From Chromera velia (Eukaryota > Sar > Chromeraceae): a DNA stretch of 52,920 bases. Positions within the stretch are counted from its first letter, which is position 1. Each line of letters opens with the position of its first letter. Below the pieces are notes generated by a model. It saw only the letters and a program-made list of their open reading frames with translations. It did not search any database and was not told the DNA's origin. Below, one piece after another: positions 12,262 through 23,183 of the stretch. Made by a program: the position numbers and the translations under genes. The stretch is taken from contig JAHBMJ010002129.1 of the NCBI GenBank assembly GCA_018398765.1, positions 5,673 to 58,592 of the forward strand, in the 5' to 3' direction.

Positions 12262-13241
12262 GAAGTATCCCTTTCCACCGACAATCCACCTAAATTCATT
12301 TTGAGCTACAAGCCCCATCCCTTCTTTTTGGAGAGACAAAGTGCCTTCTGGTTGGGTGATGGGCATGCACAGAACACTATGCAGTCCGAGAATCTGCATT
12401 TTTTTTTGTGTTTGCGACAGAGCAGCTGCCAAAAATGATTTTTGATGGGGACGAAATTGATTTGTATAGAATCCAGTGCAATGCCATAAGTTCACCATTC
12501 GTGCATCTGCATTTATTCCTTTTTTGCATTCACATGCTTCGCAGCTGCTGTGGAGGACCATCCTCCGCTTCAGTGAGAAGGAGTAGGGGAGCCTGGTGGA
12601 GGCAGCAAAGAGAGGGGACGCGGTTGTGTTGGCTTGGGTGGGGGAGGCGCACAAGAAGAGGGTGGGGAGGGTGTGTGGGATGCTGTGGGGGGGGAAAGGT
12701 ATGTGAGGGGATGGGAATGGGATACGTAGACCAAATCGCCGAAGTGGCTGCTGAGTTCTCGAGGGTTGGGGCGGACCTCGAAAATGATGCCAAAGAGAAG
12801 ATTCGCCTCCAGTTGAAGGAGGCGACGTTCTCTTTGGTCGTCGGGGAGCGCCTGTGAATTGGGCGGGCCGCTCTCTTTGTGGGAGCCCGTGAGAGACCTG
12901 AGAAGCTTCCTGCAGGAAATGCTGGGGGGGAGCGCCAAGGCGGGACAGGAGCTCATCGAAGTCGTCTGGTTGGACTGCGGGAGTTCCATCACCCCCCTCC
13001 CCCCAAGACTTCAGAGCGCGGGATGCTCCTGGTCAGGCGCAACGGGAGGGGGGGGGGGGCAGAGGTGGCTTTGGGTCCGGTGTTTGGCATGTACGTGGAG
13101 GGGGTCCGGGGGGGAATGGGGGTGGAAGAAGTGAGGCGGGGGATACAGAAGAAGAGGTTCGGGCTGGTGCCCCCTCTTGACGACGTCGTGTTTGTGTCCG
13201 AGGGACCGGCAAGGAACGAGCACATCCTGGTCGCTAAAGCC
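12262..13241 (+). pseudogene. Segmental-duplication copy A of an unknown gene
   Basis: Aligns over most of its length with 17200-18115. The coding part begins after an acceptor-like site near 12540 and shares with copy B the peptides VEAAKRGDAVVLA, GMGYVDQIAEVAAEFSRVG and KEATFSLVV. Copy A has an in-frame TAG at 12584-12586 where copy B has TGG, a TGA after the GERL segment, and later frame changes. Its distal part, GMYVEGVRGGMGVEEVRRG and ARNEHILVAKAQ, reads in a further frame. I do not recognise the family. Frame loss indicates a decayed copy unless these are unmodelled introns. Confidence 0.6.
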
Positions 13242-13612
13242 CAAGAGTCAGCAGTTTTTGTTTATTTTTCGTCTTTTCATCCTTTCTTCTTTTCTATCTC
13301 TCAGAGTCAATGTGTCTCTCTGCTCCTCTTATTCCCCCCCCCCCCCCCCCCCCNCCCCCCTCCCCTCCGTCGCGGGTCGCGAAGACGTCATCTTTCACTG
13401 CATGGAGGGGCGGTTGCCCTTCGTCGCCTCCCTCAGCTCAATCACATCCTGACTGTGGATGTGGGGGTAAAATTCCACTTTGGTGCTGAACTTGATGCCA
13501 CTTGGTGACCGTTTTACATTCTATTCCACTTGGTGGCAGTTCCGTATGACGAGAATTACTCAGATAGCAGATCTTATCTGTCCCCTTCCCTTCTTTTCTT
13601 TGCTGCATGCAG

Positions 13613-13702
13613 CCTCCACCAGAGAAGCTTCGAAGGCAACTTCAAAATTATCACTTTCCTTCTGACCGAGAACCCCTACACCCGAGGCATCTTCTTTGCC
13701 CG
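13613..13702 (+). other. Isolated candidate exon, unknown gene
   Basis: A 90-nt open block bounded by a strong acceptor (GCATGCAG) and a consensus donor (GTAAGTGG). One frame reads FEGNFKIITFLLTENPYTRG, which looks protein-like. No partner exon could be joined with confidence. It might be the distal part of the gene decayed in copy A. The flanks repeat a motif close to TTCCACTTGGTG several times (13470-13920). Confidence 0.3.
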
Positions 13703-14038
13703 GTAAGTGGGCCTTCAGGGCCGTTCACCGACCACAGAGACCGCTTTTCGATCGTGCAATCAGCTGACTCTCTTTATGTGTCTCGCTGGTCGATCTGGGG
13801 CAACGAAAACGACACCGCCCACTTAATTAAGGGGGGTCTGTTCGTCATCCGATTCGCCTCCCTTGGTATGGTGAAATACCAGTTGGTAGCCGTATTACAT
13901 TTAATTCCACTTGGTGATTCTCGCAGTAAGTGAGCGTAACCGGGCGGCCGCAAAAAAGATAGAGAAAGAGAGAGGCTAGGGGAGAGAGAGAAAGAAAGAA
14001 AGAAAGAAAAGCATGGTCTGTGTGTCGGTCTTTGTTCA

Positions 14039-14039
<1 letters not shown>

Positions 14040-14106
<67 letters not shown>

Positions 14107-14213
14107 CGTGTGTTCGTTTGTTGGTGTGTTGATGTGTGTGCACATCTGTGTGTGTGTGCGTGTGTGTGTGTGTGTGTGTGTTCGTTTGTTGGTGTGTTGA
14201 TGTGTGTACGCAT

Positions 14214-14257
<44 letters not shown>

Positions 14258-14333
14258 TCGTTTGTTGGTGTGTTGATGTGTGTGCGCATCTGTGTGTGTG
14301 TGTGTGTTCGTTTATTGGTGTGTTGATGTGTGT

Positions 14334-14369
<36 letters not shown>

Positions 14370-14484
14370 CTGTGTGTGTGTGTATGTGTGTGTGTGTGTG
14401 TGTGCGTCTGTTGGTGTGTTGATGTGTGTGCGCATCTGTGTGTGTGCGTGTGTTCGTTTGTTGGTGTGTTGATGTGCGTGCGCA

Positions 14485-14520
<36 letters not shown>

Positions 14521-14590
14521 TGTGTGTNTGTGTGTGTGTGTGTGTGTGTATGTGTGTGTTCGTTTGTTGGTGTGTTGACGTGTGTGCACA

Positions 14591-14621
<31 letters not shown>

Positions 14622-14675
14622 TCGTTTGTTGGTGTGTTGATGTGTGTGCGCATCTGTGTGTGTGCGTGTGTGCGT

Positions 14676-14715
<40 letters not shown>

Positions 14716-14850
14716 GTTCGTTTGTTGGTGTGTTGAAGTGTGTGCGCATCTGTGTGTGTGTGTGTGTGTGTATGTGTGTGTTCGTTTGTTGGTGTGTTGA
14801 TGTGTGTGCGCATCTGTCTCTGTGTGTGTGTATGTGTGTGTGTGATGGTG
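14040..14850 (+). repeat. Higher-order GT minisatellite with about ten spacer units
   Basis: Long (GT)n tracts alternate with a near-identical spacer, TTCGTTTGTTGGTGTGTTGA plus TGTGTGTGCGCATCT, at about 14111, 14190, 14258, 14306, 14408, 14454, 14559, 14620, 14717 and 14780. One N interrupts it at 14528. Every long ORF across this block on either strand is a by-product of the repeat. Confidence 0.95.
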
Positions 14851-14942
14851 TGTTGGTGTGTATGCGGATATGTGTGTCACATTGTGTGGTGATTATATAC
14901 GTGTGCGTCTGTGTGTGCGTTTATGTTCATCTGTCTGCCTCA

Positions 14943-15013
14943 ACCCTCATAGCTTCAGCAGTGGAGCGCAGGCCTCGAGCCTTGTGGTTGTGGGTTCGAG
15001 CCCCATTGAGGGT
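14943..15013 (+). other. tRNA-like sequence (copy 1), possible tRNA-derived SINE head
   Basis: A 71-nt block folds like a tRNA. The acceptor stem ACCCTCA/TGAGGGT is a perfect 7 bp. The D arm GCTT/GAGC has an 8-nt loop. The T arm GTGGG-TTCGAGC-CCCAT is closed by one G-U. GGTTCGAGCCC fits the Pol III B box. The anticodon arm is defective: the best stem, AGGC/GCCT, leaves a 5-nt loop, so a working tRNA is unlikely. No CCA is encoded. Confidence 0.45.
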
Positions 15014-15319
15014 CCTCGTCCTCTTTCTCTCCTTCCGTTGGTGTGTGCGCATCTCTCTCTCTCTCTGTCTCTCTCTCTCTCTCCTTCCATTGGTGTGTGC
15101 GCATCTCTGTGTGTGTATGTGTGTATGTGTGTGTGTATGTGCGCGCGCGCGCGTGTATGCGCTTGTGTGTATGTGTGTGTGTGTGTGTGTGTGCGCGCGC
15201 GCGCATGTGTGTGTGTGTGTGATGGTGTGTTGGTGTGTATGTGGATATGTGTGTCACAGTGTGTGGTGATTGTATACGTGTGCGTCTGTGTGTGCGTTTG
15301 TGTTCATCTGTCTGCCTCA

Positions 15320-15390
15320 ACCCTCATAGCTTCAGCGGTGGAACGCAGGCCTCGAGCCTTGTGGTTGTGGGTTCGAGCCCCATTGAGGGT
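15320..15390 (+). other. tRNA-like sequence (copy 2)
   Basis: Second copy of the 71-nt tRNA-like block inside the 377-bp duplication. Acceptor stem and T arm are unchanged. Substitutions fall in the D loop (CAGCGGTG) and D stem (GAAC instead of GAGC), which weakens that arm. Confidence 0.4.
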
Positions 15391-15493
15391 CCTCGTCCTC
15401 TTTCTCAGACTAAGACTCCTTCCGTTGGTGTATGCGCATCTCTCTCTCTCTCTGTCTCTCTCTCTCTCTCCTTCCGTTGGTGTGTGCGCATCT

Positions 15494-15528
<35 letters not shown>

Positions 15529-15555
15529 TGTGTGTGCGTGTGTATGCGCTTGTGT

Positions 15556-15601
<46 letters not shown>

Positions 15602-15648
15602 GTATATGTATGTGTGCGTGCATGCGAGTCTGTATTAGAGTGTGTGTG

Positions 15649-17054
15649 CCCTATCAAATTGAGACAAATGGGACAAGAAAATGGTTAAAAATTAACCATT
15701 TAGGTCTCAATTTTCATTTTTGGTACACCTCAGTTTCATGAAAAATATTTATCATACAAGTCTCAAAACTAGTGCGCCTAACTCAATTTTAATACTTTAA
15801 TGTTATCACTAACTTTGAAGCTCTTAGAGAAAAGATTTTTCATACTTTTTACCATTTACCATTTTTGGTAATCGAAAAAAAAAGAATTGGTACATTTTTT
15901 TTTTTAGTTAAAAAGTATGATTTTTCTACATACAGAGAATCTGTCAGACACACAAGAGCCTTCTCTATCGATCAGGAAAGACTCGGTCCTTCTAATAGGG
16001 GGAAATTACTCAAACTGCTAACGCCACTATGTATGTTCCTAGCGTCTGGCCTATACGTCTTTCATCTCTTCCTTCATATCATTTAGTACCATTTCGTACC
16101 ATTTAGGTCTCAATTTTGTTGTGTCTAAACTAGAAGAGTTTGAAACGTTCTAGAAGTGCCAAGCGCTTTCAAACACTTTGAATTAGTAGAAGCCTCTTTA
16201 AAGAGAAGAGAGACTTAATAAAAGAACGAGTGCAGAAGCCGAAACAAACAAAGAGAAGGGTAGGAAAGAGGGGCTTCACAAAAGAACGAGTGCATTGCAA
16301 CCAAATGCAAGAAGACATCAGATTTTGTACAGAAGGATGCATGCAAGGAAACATTAACTTTATTCCCCCTGCTCTCATTCCCCTTTCTCTCTCTCCCTCC
16401 TCTTCCTCGTCTTCCTCCTCCTCTTCCTGAATTAGTAGAAGCCTCTTTAAAGAGAAGAGAGACTTAACAAAAGAACAAGTGCAGAAGCCAAAACAAACAA
16501 AAAGAAGGGCCGAAACAAAGAGAAAACAAAGAGAAGGACACTGTTGATTGATTGATTGATAATGTCATACAATACGTATAAATCAAAGTATATTTATTTC
16601 AATTATTACTTATATATATACTTATGATTTCTCAAAAAATATGTTTGATATATTGTTTTTTTCTAGTGACACGTATCTTTTTTTACTATTTCTATATTTG
16701 TCCACTCACTAGAAGCCTAAAGAATAACTAAACCCATAAAAAAAAATGATTACCAATTTATATAAAAAAAAAATAGACTCACCATTTTTTTTGTATAGGA
16801 AAAAATTATGTACCAATTCTTTTTTTTTTGATTACCAAAAATGATAAATGGTAAAAAGTATGAAAAATCTTTTCTCTAAGAGCTTCAAAGTTAGTGATAA
16901 CATTAAAGTATTAAAATTGAGTTAGGCGCACTTCTTTTGAGACTTCTATGATAAATATTTTTTATGAAACTGAGGTGTACCAAAAATGAAAATTGAGACC
17001 TAAATGGTTAATTTTTAACCATTTTCTTGTCCCATTTGTCTTAATTTGATAGGG
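15649..17054. mobile_element. 1.4-kb element with about 245-bp terminal inverted repeats
   Basis: The left arm (15649 to about 15895) and right arm (about 16800-17054) are inverted copies with high identity, starting CCCTATCAAATTGAGACAAA and ending in its near-complement. The element sits inside a GT microsatellite, so the target duplication cannot be resolved (TG or TGTG both fit). The AT-rich interior has no transposase ORF, so the copy is non-autonomous. An internal fragment near 16092-16113 repeats part of the arm. Two internal direct repeats are listed separately. Confidence 0.85.
16182..16510. repeat. Internal direct repeat pair in the 1.4-kb element
   Basis: About 80 bp beginning GAATTAGTAGAAGCCTCTTT occurs near 16182 and again near 16430, with a few substitutions. 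A CTT/TCC-rich tract (16384-16428) lies just before the second copy. Confidence 0.8.
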
Positions 17055-17088
17055 TGTGTCTGTGTGTGTATGTGTGTGTGTGTGTATG

Positions 17089-17127
<39 letters not shown>

Positions 17128-17199
17128 ATGTGTATATATATGTATGTATGTGTGTGTGTGTGTGCGTACGCGCGTGCGCGCGAGTATGTATTTTTGTGT

Positions 17200-18115
17200 G
17201 AAGTATCCCTTTCCACCGACAATCTACCCAAATTCATTTTGAGCTACAAGCCCCATCCCTTCTTCCTAGATAGACAAAGCGCCTTCTCCGAGAGTCTGCA
17301 TTATTTTTTATTTTTACGATAGAGCAGGTGCCAAATATGATTTTTGATTGGGACGAAATTGATTTGTATGGAATTCAGTGCATAAGTTCACCACTTCTGC
17401 ATTTGTATTTGTTCTTTTTTTACATTCACATACTTCACAGCTGCTGCGGAGGACCATCCTCCGCTTGAACCGCTTCAGTGAGAAGGAGTGGGAGAGCCTG
17501 GTGGAGGCAGCAAAAAGAGGGGACGCGGTTGTGTTGGCTGGGGTGGGGGAGGCGCACAAGAAGAGGGTGGGGAGGGTGTGTGGGATACTGTGGGGGGGAA
17601 AAAAAGTGTGTGAGGGGATGGGAATGGGATACGTGGACCAGATCGCCGAAGTGGCTGCTGAGTTCTCGAGGGTTGGGGTGGACCTCGAGAATGATACCAA
17701 AGAGAAGATTCGCCTCCAGTGGAAGGAGGCGACGTTCTCTCTGGTCGTCAGGGAGCGCCTGTTAATTAGGCGGGCCGCTCTCTTTGTGGGAGCCCGTGCA
17801 CCACGGCGGGACAGGAGCTCCTCGATGCCCTCTGGTTAGACTGCGGGACTTTGAGCACTCCCCTCCCCCCAAGACTTCAGAGCGCGGCATGCTCCTGGTC
17901 ATACGGAACCGGANNNNNNNGGGGGGGGGGGGGGTAGAGGTGGCTTTGGGTCTGGTGTTTTGGATGTACGTGGAGGGGGTCCGGGGGGAATGGGGGTGGA
18001 AGAAGTGAGGCGGGGGATACAGGAAAAGAGGTTCAGGCTGGTGCCCCTTCTTGACAACGCCGTGTTCATGTCTGTAGGACCGGCAAAGAACGAGCACATC
18101 CTGGTCGCTAAAGCC
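17200..18115 (+). pseudogene. Segmental-duplication copy B of an unknown gene
   Basis: Partner of 12262-13241. After an acceptor at 17440 an open frame runs to 17839. It begins LLRRTILRLNRFSEKEWESL and continues through VEAAKRGDAVVLAGVGEAHK and VDQIAEVAAEFSRVGVDLEN. Copy B keeps the frame that copy A has lost, and has a 9-nt insertion (in LNRF). It lacks a piece of about 50 bp present in copy A near 12890-12945. Seven Ns (17913-17919) sit in a G-run. Further frame changes after 17840 suggest that this copy is also broken, though introns cannot be excluded. The family is not recognised; the preserved part is helical and charged. Confidence 0.5.
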
Positions 18116-18605
18116 TAAGGTCCGACCATCGAAACCGAATATGAGCTTAAGGAAGATCTGATACGCCAAACAGCCATTATGATATCAGTGATCCGCGTTA
18201 TGGCTGAGGTTTAAGAGAACCCAGAACTTGAAGGGCGGGTCCTAACATTCGCGAGGCTGACAGACCTCTTAGCCTATCTTGGGCTTGCTGTGAAGAGTTA
18301 TTCAACCATATGTCTAGCCGTATAACATAAACACTAATATATACCATTATATAGTTATACGTAAGTAAGCCCTGCCAGAAGTAGAAACGTTTAAAAAAAA
18401 CTGCAGGTGATAAGCTGGTTGCCAACTTATGCCAAGTCAGAATCGACCATTCAACAATCAGTCTTGCATGTTATAATCTGCCAAACGCTAGCCGCCTAGC
18501 ATGGGCCGATTGCAATGGCGTATGATGATGAGGAGATGCTTATAAGATGAATCTAAATTAAATAATCTTCACCAAAGATCTCCATAGCGGTCTGCTGGTC
18601 CTGCT

Positions 18606-18949
18606 TAGAGTTATTAAATGATATAATAAATGTGATAGGCAACAAATGTTAGTGTTGACACTTGAGCTTTGAATGACACTGAGTGTCAATGACATTTATA
18701 TTTTAGTACAGTGCACTATTTTTTTATTTGTCAGTACCTCATATATTTTTTTTTTGAGTAGTGAGACCAAGATTTTGATAAGTTAAAAAATGTACACGTA
18801 TTAGTATAAAGAGTCGATCGGCATAAAAAATGTATTGCATACTAATAAAAATGTGACTTTTGCTTAAAAGTATCATCATAAGTGTTAGTGTCGACACTTT
18901 AGTATTTGTAAGTGTCAACACATGACACTAATGACATTTAACAACTCTA
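18606..18949. mobile_element. hAT-like MITE with 8-bp target-site duplication
   Basis: A 344-bp AT-rich element with inverted ends TAGAGTTATTAAATG (left) and TAGAGTTGTTAAATG (right, read inward), one mismatch in 15. It is flanked by perfect copies of GTCCTGCT at 18598-18605 and 18950-18957. An 8-bp duplication and a TAGAG end match the hAT superfamily. The interior has nested GTGTCGACACT-type palindromes and no ORF. Confidence 0.85.
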
Positions 18950-18957
18950 GTCCTGCT

Positions 18958-19940
18958 AGGCCCTACTCTTTAGGGTTTAGTGCTATATGAAAATACCTGA
19001 AGGGCGTACGTAGTGCCAGACTTACTGCCCGATATAGAAGTTTGGTGAGCATCGTTGATGAGCCAAAACATGTATAAGCTAATCATTCATTCATAAGCTA
19101 ATTTGTATTACGCATGTTGTATTATTTTTGATAATTTTTTGTTTTTCTAAAAAAAAAAAAAAATGGAATAATACTTGGTGATGCATGATTGATTGATTGG
19201 TTGATTAATGTCAAAACATGCCAGAATATGCCAAACCTAACATAATCATTTTAAGTCTAAGAGTTATCAGAATAGAAAGGTTACTCTAGCTAAGGTCTAC
19301 CAAGGTTCTGCATCTAAGATGTGTATCGACCCTCTAAAGCCACCTAAAGGTTACACAGTTAGTTACAGTACTTCAGTAACTTTAGCAGAAACCCTAAAAT
19401 TAAACGCCCAGCAAAACTGATGATCGAGGTTTTTGTTATACATCGTTATACATGCTGCGTCGATCCCCATATATGAGGGGCGGATCTAGGCGGATCTAAC
19501 CTAGTTTGTCCGCAGCAAAGGATGCGTGCGGCGTGCGGCGGCCGCACAAGCAGTACACGCCGCCCCACGCCGCGCCGCGCCGCGCGGCAGCTCTTTAGAT
19601 TGAAGTTGTGTTGAAGTTACATGGTTGAACTGCATGGAGATGATTGCAAATCCGTGACTCAATGGAGTGGCAAATTCTTGAAAACGCTGCATGATCGAAA
19701 GTCCAGTGGCATTAATTGCATGTAGATTATTTCGTTTGGAACTGTGCCATTCATGCAAGTCCGCGTTTCTGGTTGCTTCATGTAAACTAACTGAAGCCAG
19801 GATTTCCCCGGCTCCCATCCCGGACCTGCGTTCCATAGGCCCGCACTCACTGCAAAGCTTGATGGCTTCGCTGGCTGTCTGGGACTGTCTCTCTCTGTCA
19901 GGATTGTCTGCATACAGTGCTTTCGCTTCCTTTTCAAGGG
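18958..19940. other. AT-rich then GC-rich intergenic DNA
   Basis: 18958-19490 is AT-rich without a gene. 19500-19590 is a GC-rich CGCCGCGC-type tract. 19600-19940 lies just upstream of the next gene and probably contains its 5' UTR or promoter. A CCCATATATGAGGGGCGG motif at about 19467 recurs in variant form near 26681. Confidence 0.5.
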
Positions 19941-21190
19941 ATGAGAACAGAGACAATGCTTCGACTTCGACGTAGCTGCCTTTTCGTCTTCCCGTCTCGT
20001 TTTGCTCGTCTCTTTCTTGTCCTCCTCCTTTGTTTGTTTAACCCAGATGTCGTGCGGGGCTTCTCCCTTTCCGTCTCCCTGTTCAGACGCAGAAAGCAGC
20101 AGGAGCTTCCGTGCTCCTCCAAAGCTTGTGTGTCCGCAAAGAGGCACACATCAAGGGATCCATGGGGGGAAGGAGACGGGGAAGACGAGTTCATGAAGTC
20201 ATTCAGAAAAGCGAAGAGGAAACTCCTGGCGGGATCCGAACAGAGGGAGGCAAAGGGAAAGGGGAAGGGAAAGGGAACAGACAAAGATAAAGCAGAACCC
20301 GAAATGGAAATTCCGAAGTTTTACAGACAACAAATGTCCAAATCTGTGGAAGAGTATGCAGGAGAGGTCAGTCGACTTGAGGAGGCACTTAACTTGCCAA
20401 TAGATGCACCAGAGGGATTCAGTGCAAACTCAGACAACGCCCTGCATTGCACACAGAGACCAAAGTGAATTCATCTCTCATGTGACCGACACGCTCTTGA
20501 ACGACTCGCCTCATGGATTGGAAACGGTTGTTGGATCTGTTTCTGAGTCGAGGAGGTAAGAAAAACAAGATTATTATTGTGTTCTCCCCAGTCCGTCTTC
20601 ACTTCTCCCCGGCCCCTCTCTTTGCGCAGGAGTTCGGTCTTTTGAATGCTCGTCTTGACGGACTGGATCCCCGTGCGGGCGTGCAAAAGAGAGTCGCTGA
20701 GTCCAGCCGCCTTCCTTTTGACGTCAGTTCGTCGGTTAGACCGAGCTAAAGTACCGACTCACCTTTTTCGAAGATGGATGAAATTCGTGTCTTCCTTCCC
20801 TTTTGTTGGATCCTTTCGAGTCAATTCAAACCCATGCATGGCTTTCTGAACTCATTCTCGCAATTTCCCTTCCCAGGACCGCTCATTCATTCTGCAGAAG
20901 ATTGCGTAGAGGTCCATGGCTGTGTCGCACATTCCGTCCGTCCATGTGAGAAGAACACAGGGAGAGAGGTGGGCGGCGACACGGCTGCCTGTGTGCCCTC
21001 CCATTCCCACCGCCCCCCCTCCCCCACCTGCACATGGACGCACGAAGGTGCAAGCTACCTCCCCAATCCAAACATGAGCGCGAGACCACATTCGCGTTGA
21101 ACCTTCAAACCATTTTTGCTGGCTTGCTTTCTTGATCCCCCAAGACTTCTTTTTTGGCCTTTCCTTGAAGACCCTCACACGCCTCCGCAT

Positions 21191-21257
<67 letters not shown>

Positions 21258-21931
21258 GTGTTGGACATCTCCCGCATCCCCAAGGTGACCTACATGGGCA
21301 GATTCCGGCTCCACCCGCTGACCTGCCCCGGAGACACGCTGACACACGAAGACGGAGTCGACTACAAGGTCCTTCCCTCCCTCCTTCCTTCCTTCCTTCC
21401 TTCCTTCCTTAATTGCTCTCAGATTATTTTCATCGGGAAGAACAGGCAGTGCATCTCTTCTTCTTTTATCGGGCATGACATGGTTCTTTTCAGCGCAAGG
21501 AAAGAAAGGAAGGAAGAAAGAAGAAAGGCAGACAGACAGAAACAAAGAAACAAACAAAGAAGGAAAAACAGATGTATATGCATTGCATGCAACGATACTG
21601 ACAGCTGGTGTAAGTGAGTCAGTGAGTGACGGAGTGAGTGAGTGGGTGCATTGGTGGGTGGGTGGGTGACTGACTGACTGACTGACTGACCGACCATGCA
21701 TACATCTCGGTGTCTCTCTGCCTGCAGGTAGTCAGTGTGACCAACCATTATCAATTCCAAGAAGGAGAGTCAGTCAGCCTCTCCCCGTTTTTTCTTCCTT
21801 CCTTTCTTCTTTTCTCTCTGTCTTTGTTTCTTTCTTTCTTTTCTTTCCTTCTTTTTTCTGTTTTCTTTCTTTCTTTCCTTCCTTCTTTCTGACTGTGTGT
21901 CTACCTTCCATCTTTCCTTTTTTCTTCGTTT

Positions 21932-21980
<49 letters not shown>

Positions 21981-22164
21981 TTTCTTTCTTTCTTTCTTTC
22001 TTCCTTTCTTTTCTTTCTTTCTTTCTTTCCTTCTTTCCTTCTTTCCTTCTTTCCTTCTTTCCTTTCTTTCTTTCTTTCTTTCTGACTGTGTGTCTGCCTT
22101 CCTTCTTTCCTTTTTCCCCCCTTTTTTTGCTTCTTTCTTTCTTTCTTTCTTTCTTTCTTTTCTT

Positions 22165-22195
<31 letters not shown>

Positions 22196-22196
22196 G

Positions 22197-22233
<37 letters not shown>

Positions 22234-22924
22234 TACACGCACACGCATTCTTTCCATCTGGACGGGCGGTCAAAAGAAGAGATCCAACAAGTAGAGAGGG
22301 TTTCTTTGATGTGTCTTCACTTGAGAAAGGGAACCCCAGAAGAAGAAATCAAAAGATAAAGGGAACCCCAGAAGAAGAGAAGGGCTGAGGCTGAAAACGA
22401 ACCTTTTGTGAAGGATCCTATGCGGAAGAAAATGAAGAGAAACGAACTCGTTCAGATGGAAAGAATGTGGAAGTGCAAGAGGGCAACCCTGCACTGGGCA
22501 GTGAAGGGCCGCAGGGTACGCTTAAGGCCTGGAGCTCTGGTACCCTTCCACTGAGAGCGCCAAAAGAAAAGAAAACAGAAGAGAATGAAAGGAAGGGTTT
22601 GTTTGTCTGTCTGTGTCTGTCTGTCTGTCTGTCTGTCTTTCCTTCGAAAGAAAGGAAGCGATTCGGAAAAAGTGAAGTGAAGAAAAGACAATATAGTCTG
22701 TCTTTCCTTCCTTCTTTCCTTCTCTCCCTTCATTGCTTCTCCCGCCCGCGTTGGTTTCTTCTCCCCTCCTTTTCTGCCTTCTTCCGATCTTTTTGTCTTT
22801 CCTGCTGCTTTCCCGTTCTTATCCCCTTCATCCCCTCCCCGCCCCTCCTCTTCCTCTCCCCCCTGCCCCCCTTCCTTCCTTACTTTCGTTTCTTTGTAGT
22901 CCCTTCCTCCTTTGCAATGTACTT

Positions 22925-22962
<38 letters not shown>

Positions 22963-23183
22963 GTGTGTGTGTGTGCGTGTGTGTGCGTGCGTGCAGTTTC
23001 CGTCTGGTAAAAAAGTCCATACGAGTGAAGAGTCCCCAGCGACTGGCGTTGGAGAAGAAGCTGAAGGACATGTACCACGGAAACGTTAACATATCAGGGA
23101 CGGGAGGGGGGAGTGGGGGAGAGAGTGGGGGAGAAAGGGAAAGCGGAGCGGACGCAGGAGATACAGATGAGGGACCATCGTAG
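19941..23183 (+). CDS. Plastid-targeted protein of unknown function (285 aa model)
   Basis: Proposed exons: 19941-20366, 20630-20722, 21258-21368, 21728-21768, 22997-23183; phases agree. The N-terminus has a signal peptide (core RLFLVLLLCLF) followed by VVRGFSLSV and a basic Ser-rich stretch. This is the Phe-led bipartite leader used for import into complex plastids. A Lys/Gly-rich linker follows. The C-terminal half (VTYMGRFRLHPLTC, DGVDYKVVSVTNHYQFQEGD, FRLVKKSIRVKSPQR) looks like a compact beta-rich domain with a basic end, then a Gly/Ser/Glu tail. I do not recognise the family. A second in-frame ATG lies at 19956. An extra exon near 20877 cannot be excluded, but it introduces stops in the frame used here. 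Introns are expanded by CT/GT and TTTC repeats. Confidence 0.7.
21776..22235 (+). repeat. TTTC/TC/TCTG/CA compound microsatellite in an intron
   Basis: Almost continuous pyrimidine-rich repeats, (TTTC)n, (TC)n, (CTTC)n and (GTCT)n, ending in (CA)n. They fill the left part of the long intron before the final exon of the plastid-targeted protein gene. Opposite-strand Lys/Arg/Glu-rich ORFs are repeat artefacts. Confidence 0.95.

Larger units (their letters stand above)
14838..15591 (+). repeat. Tandem duplication, about 377-bp period
   Basis: Two copies (about 14838-15214 and 15215-15591) share a GT-rich head, the sequence GTTCATCTGTCTGCCTCAAC, a tRNA-like block, CTCTCT tracts and a GTGTGCGCATCT tail. 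The tRNA-like blocks begin exactly 377 bp apart (14943 and 15320), which fixes the period. Confidence 0.85.

Noticed and set aside
13774-15657. Long ORFs on both strands (His/Thr-rich on minus, Cys/Val-rich on plus)
   Set aside because: They are six-frame readings of GT/CA repeats; composition and length follow the repeat only.
20877-20906. Possible extra exon DRSFILQKIA in the plastid-targeted protein gene
   Set aside because: It is followed at once by a stop, and no phase-compatible donor leads into the next firm exon.
21770-22360. Lys/Arg/Glu-rich and Phe/Leu/Ser-rich ORFs
   Set aside because: Generated by TTTC/CTTC repeats within an intron of the plastid-targeted protein gene.
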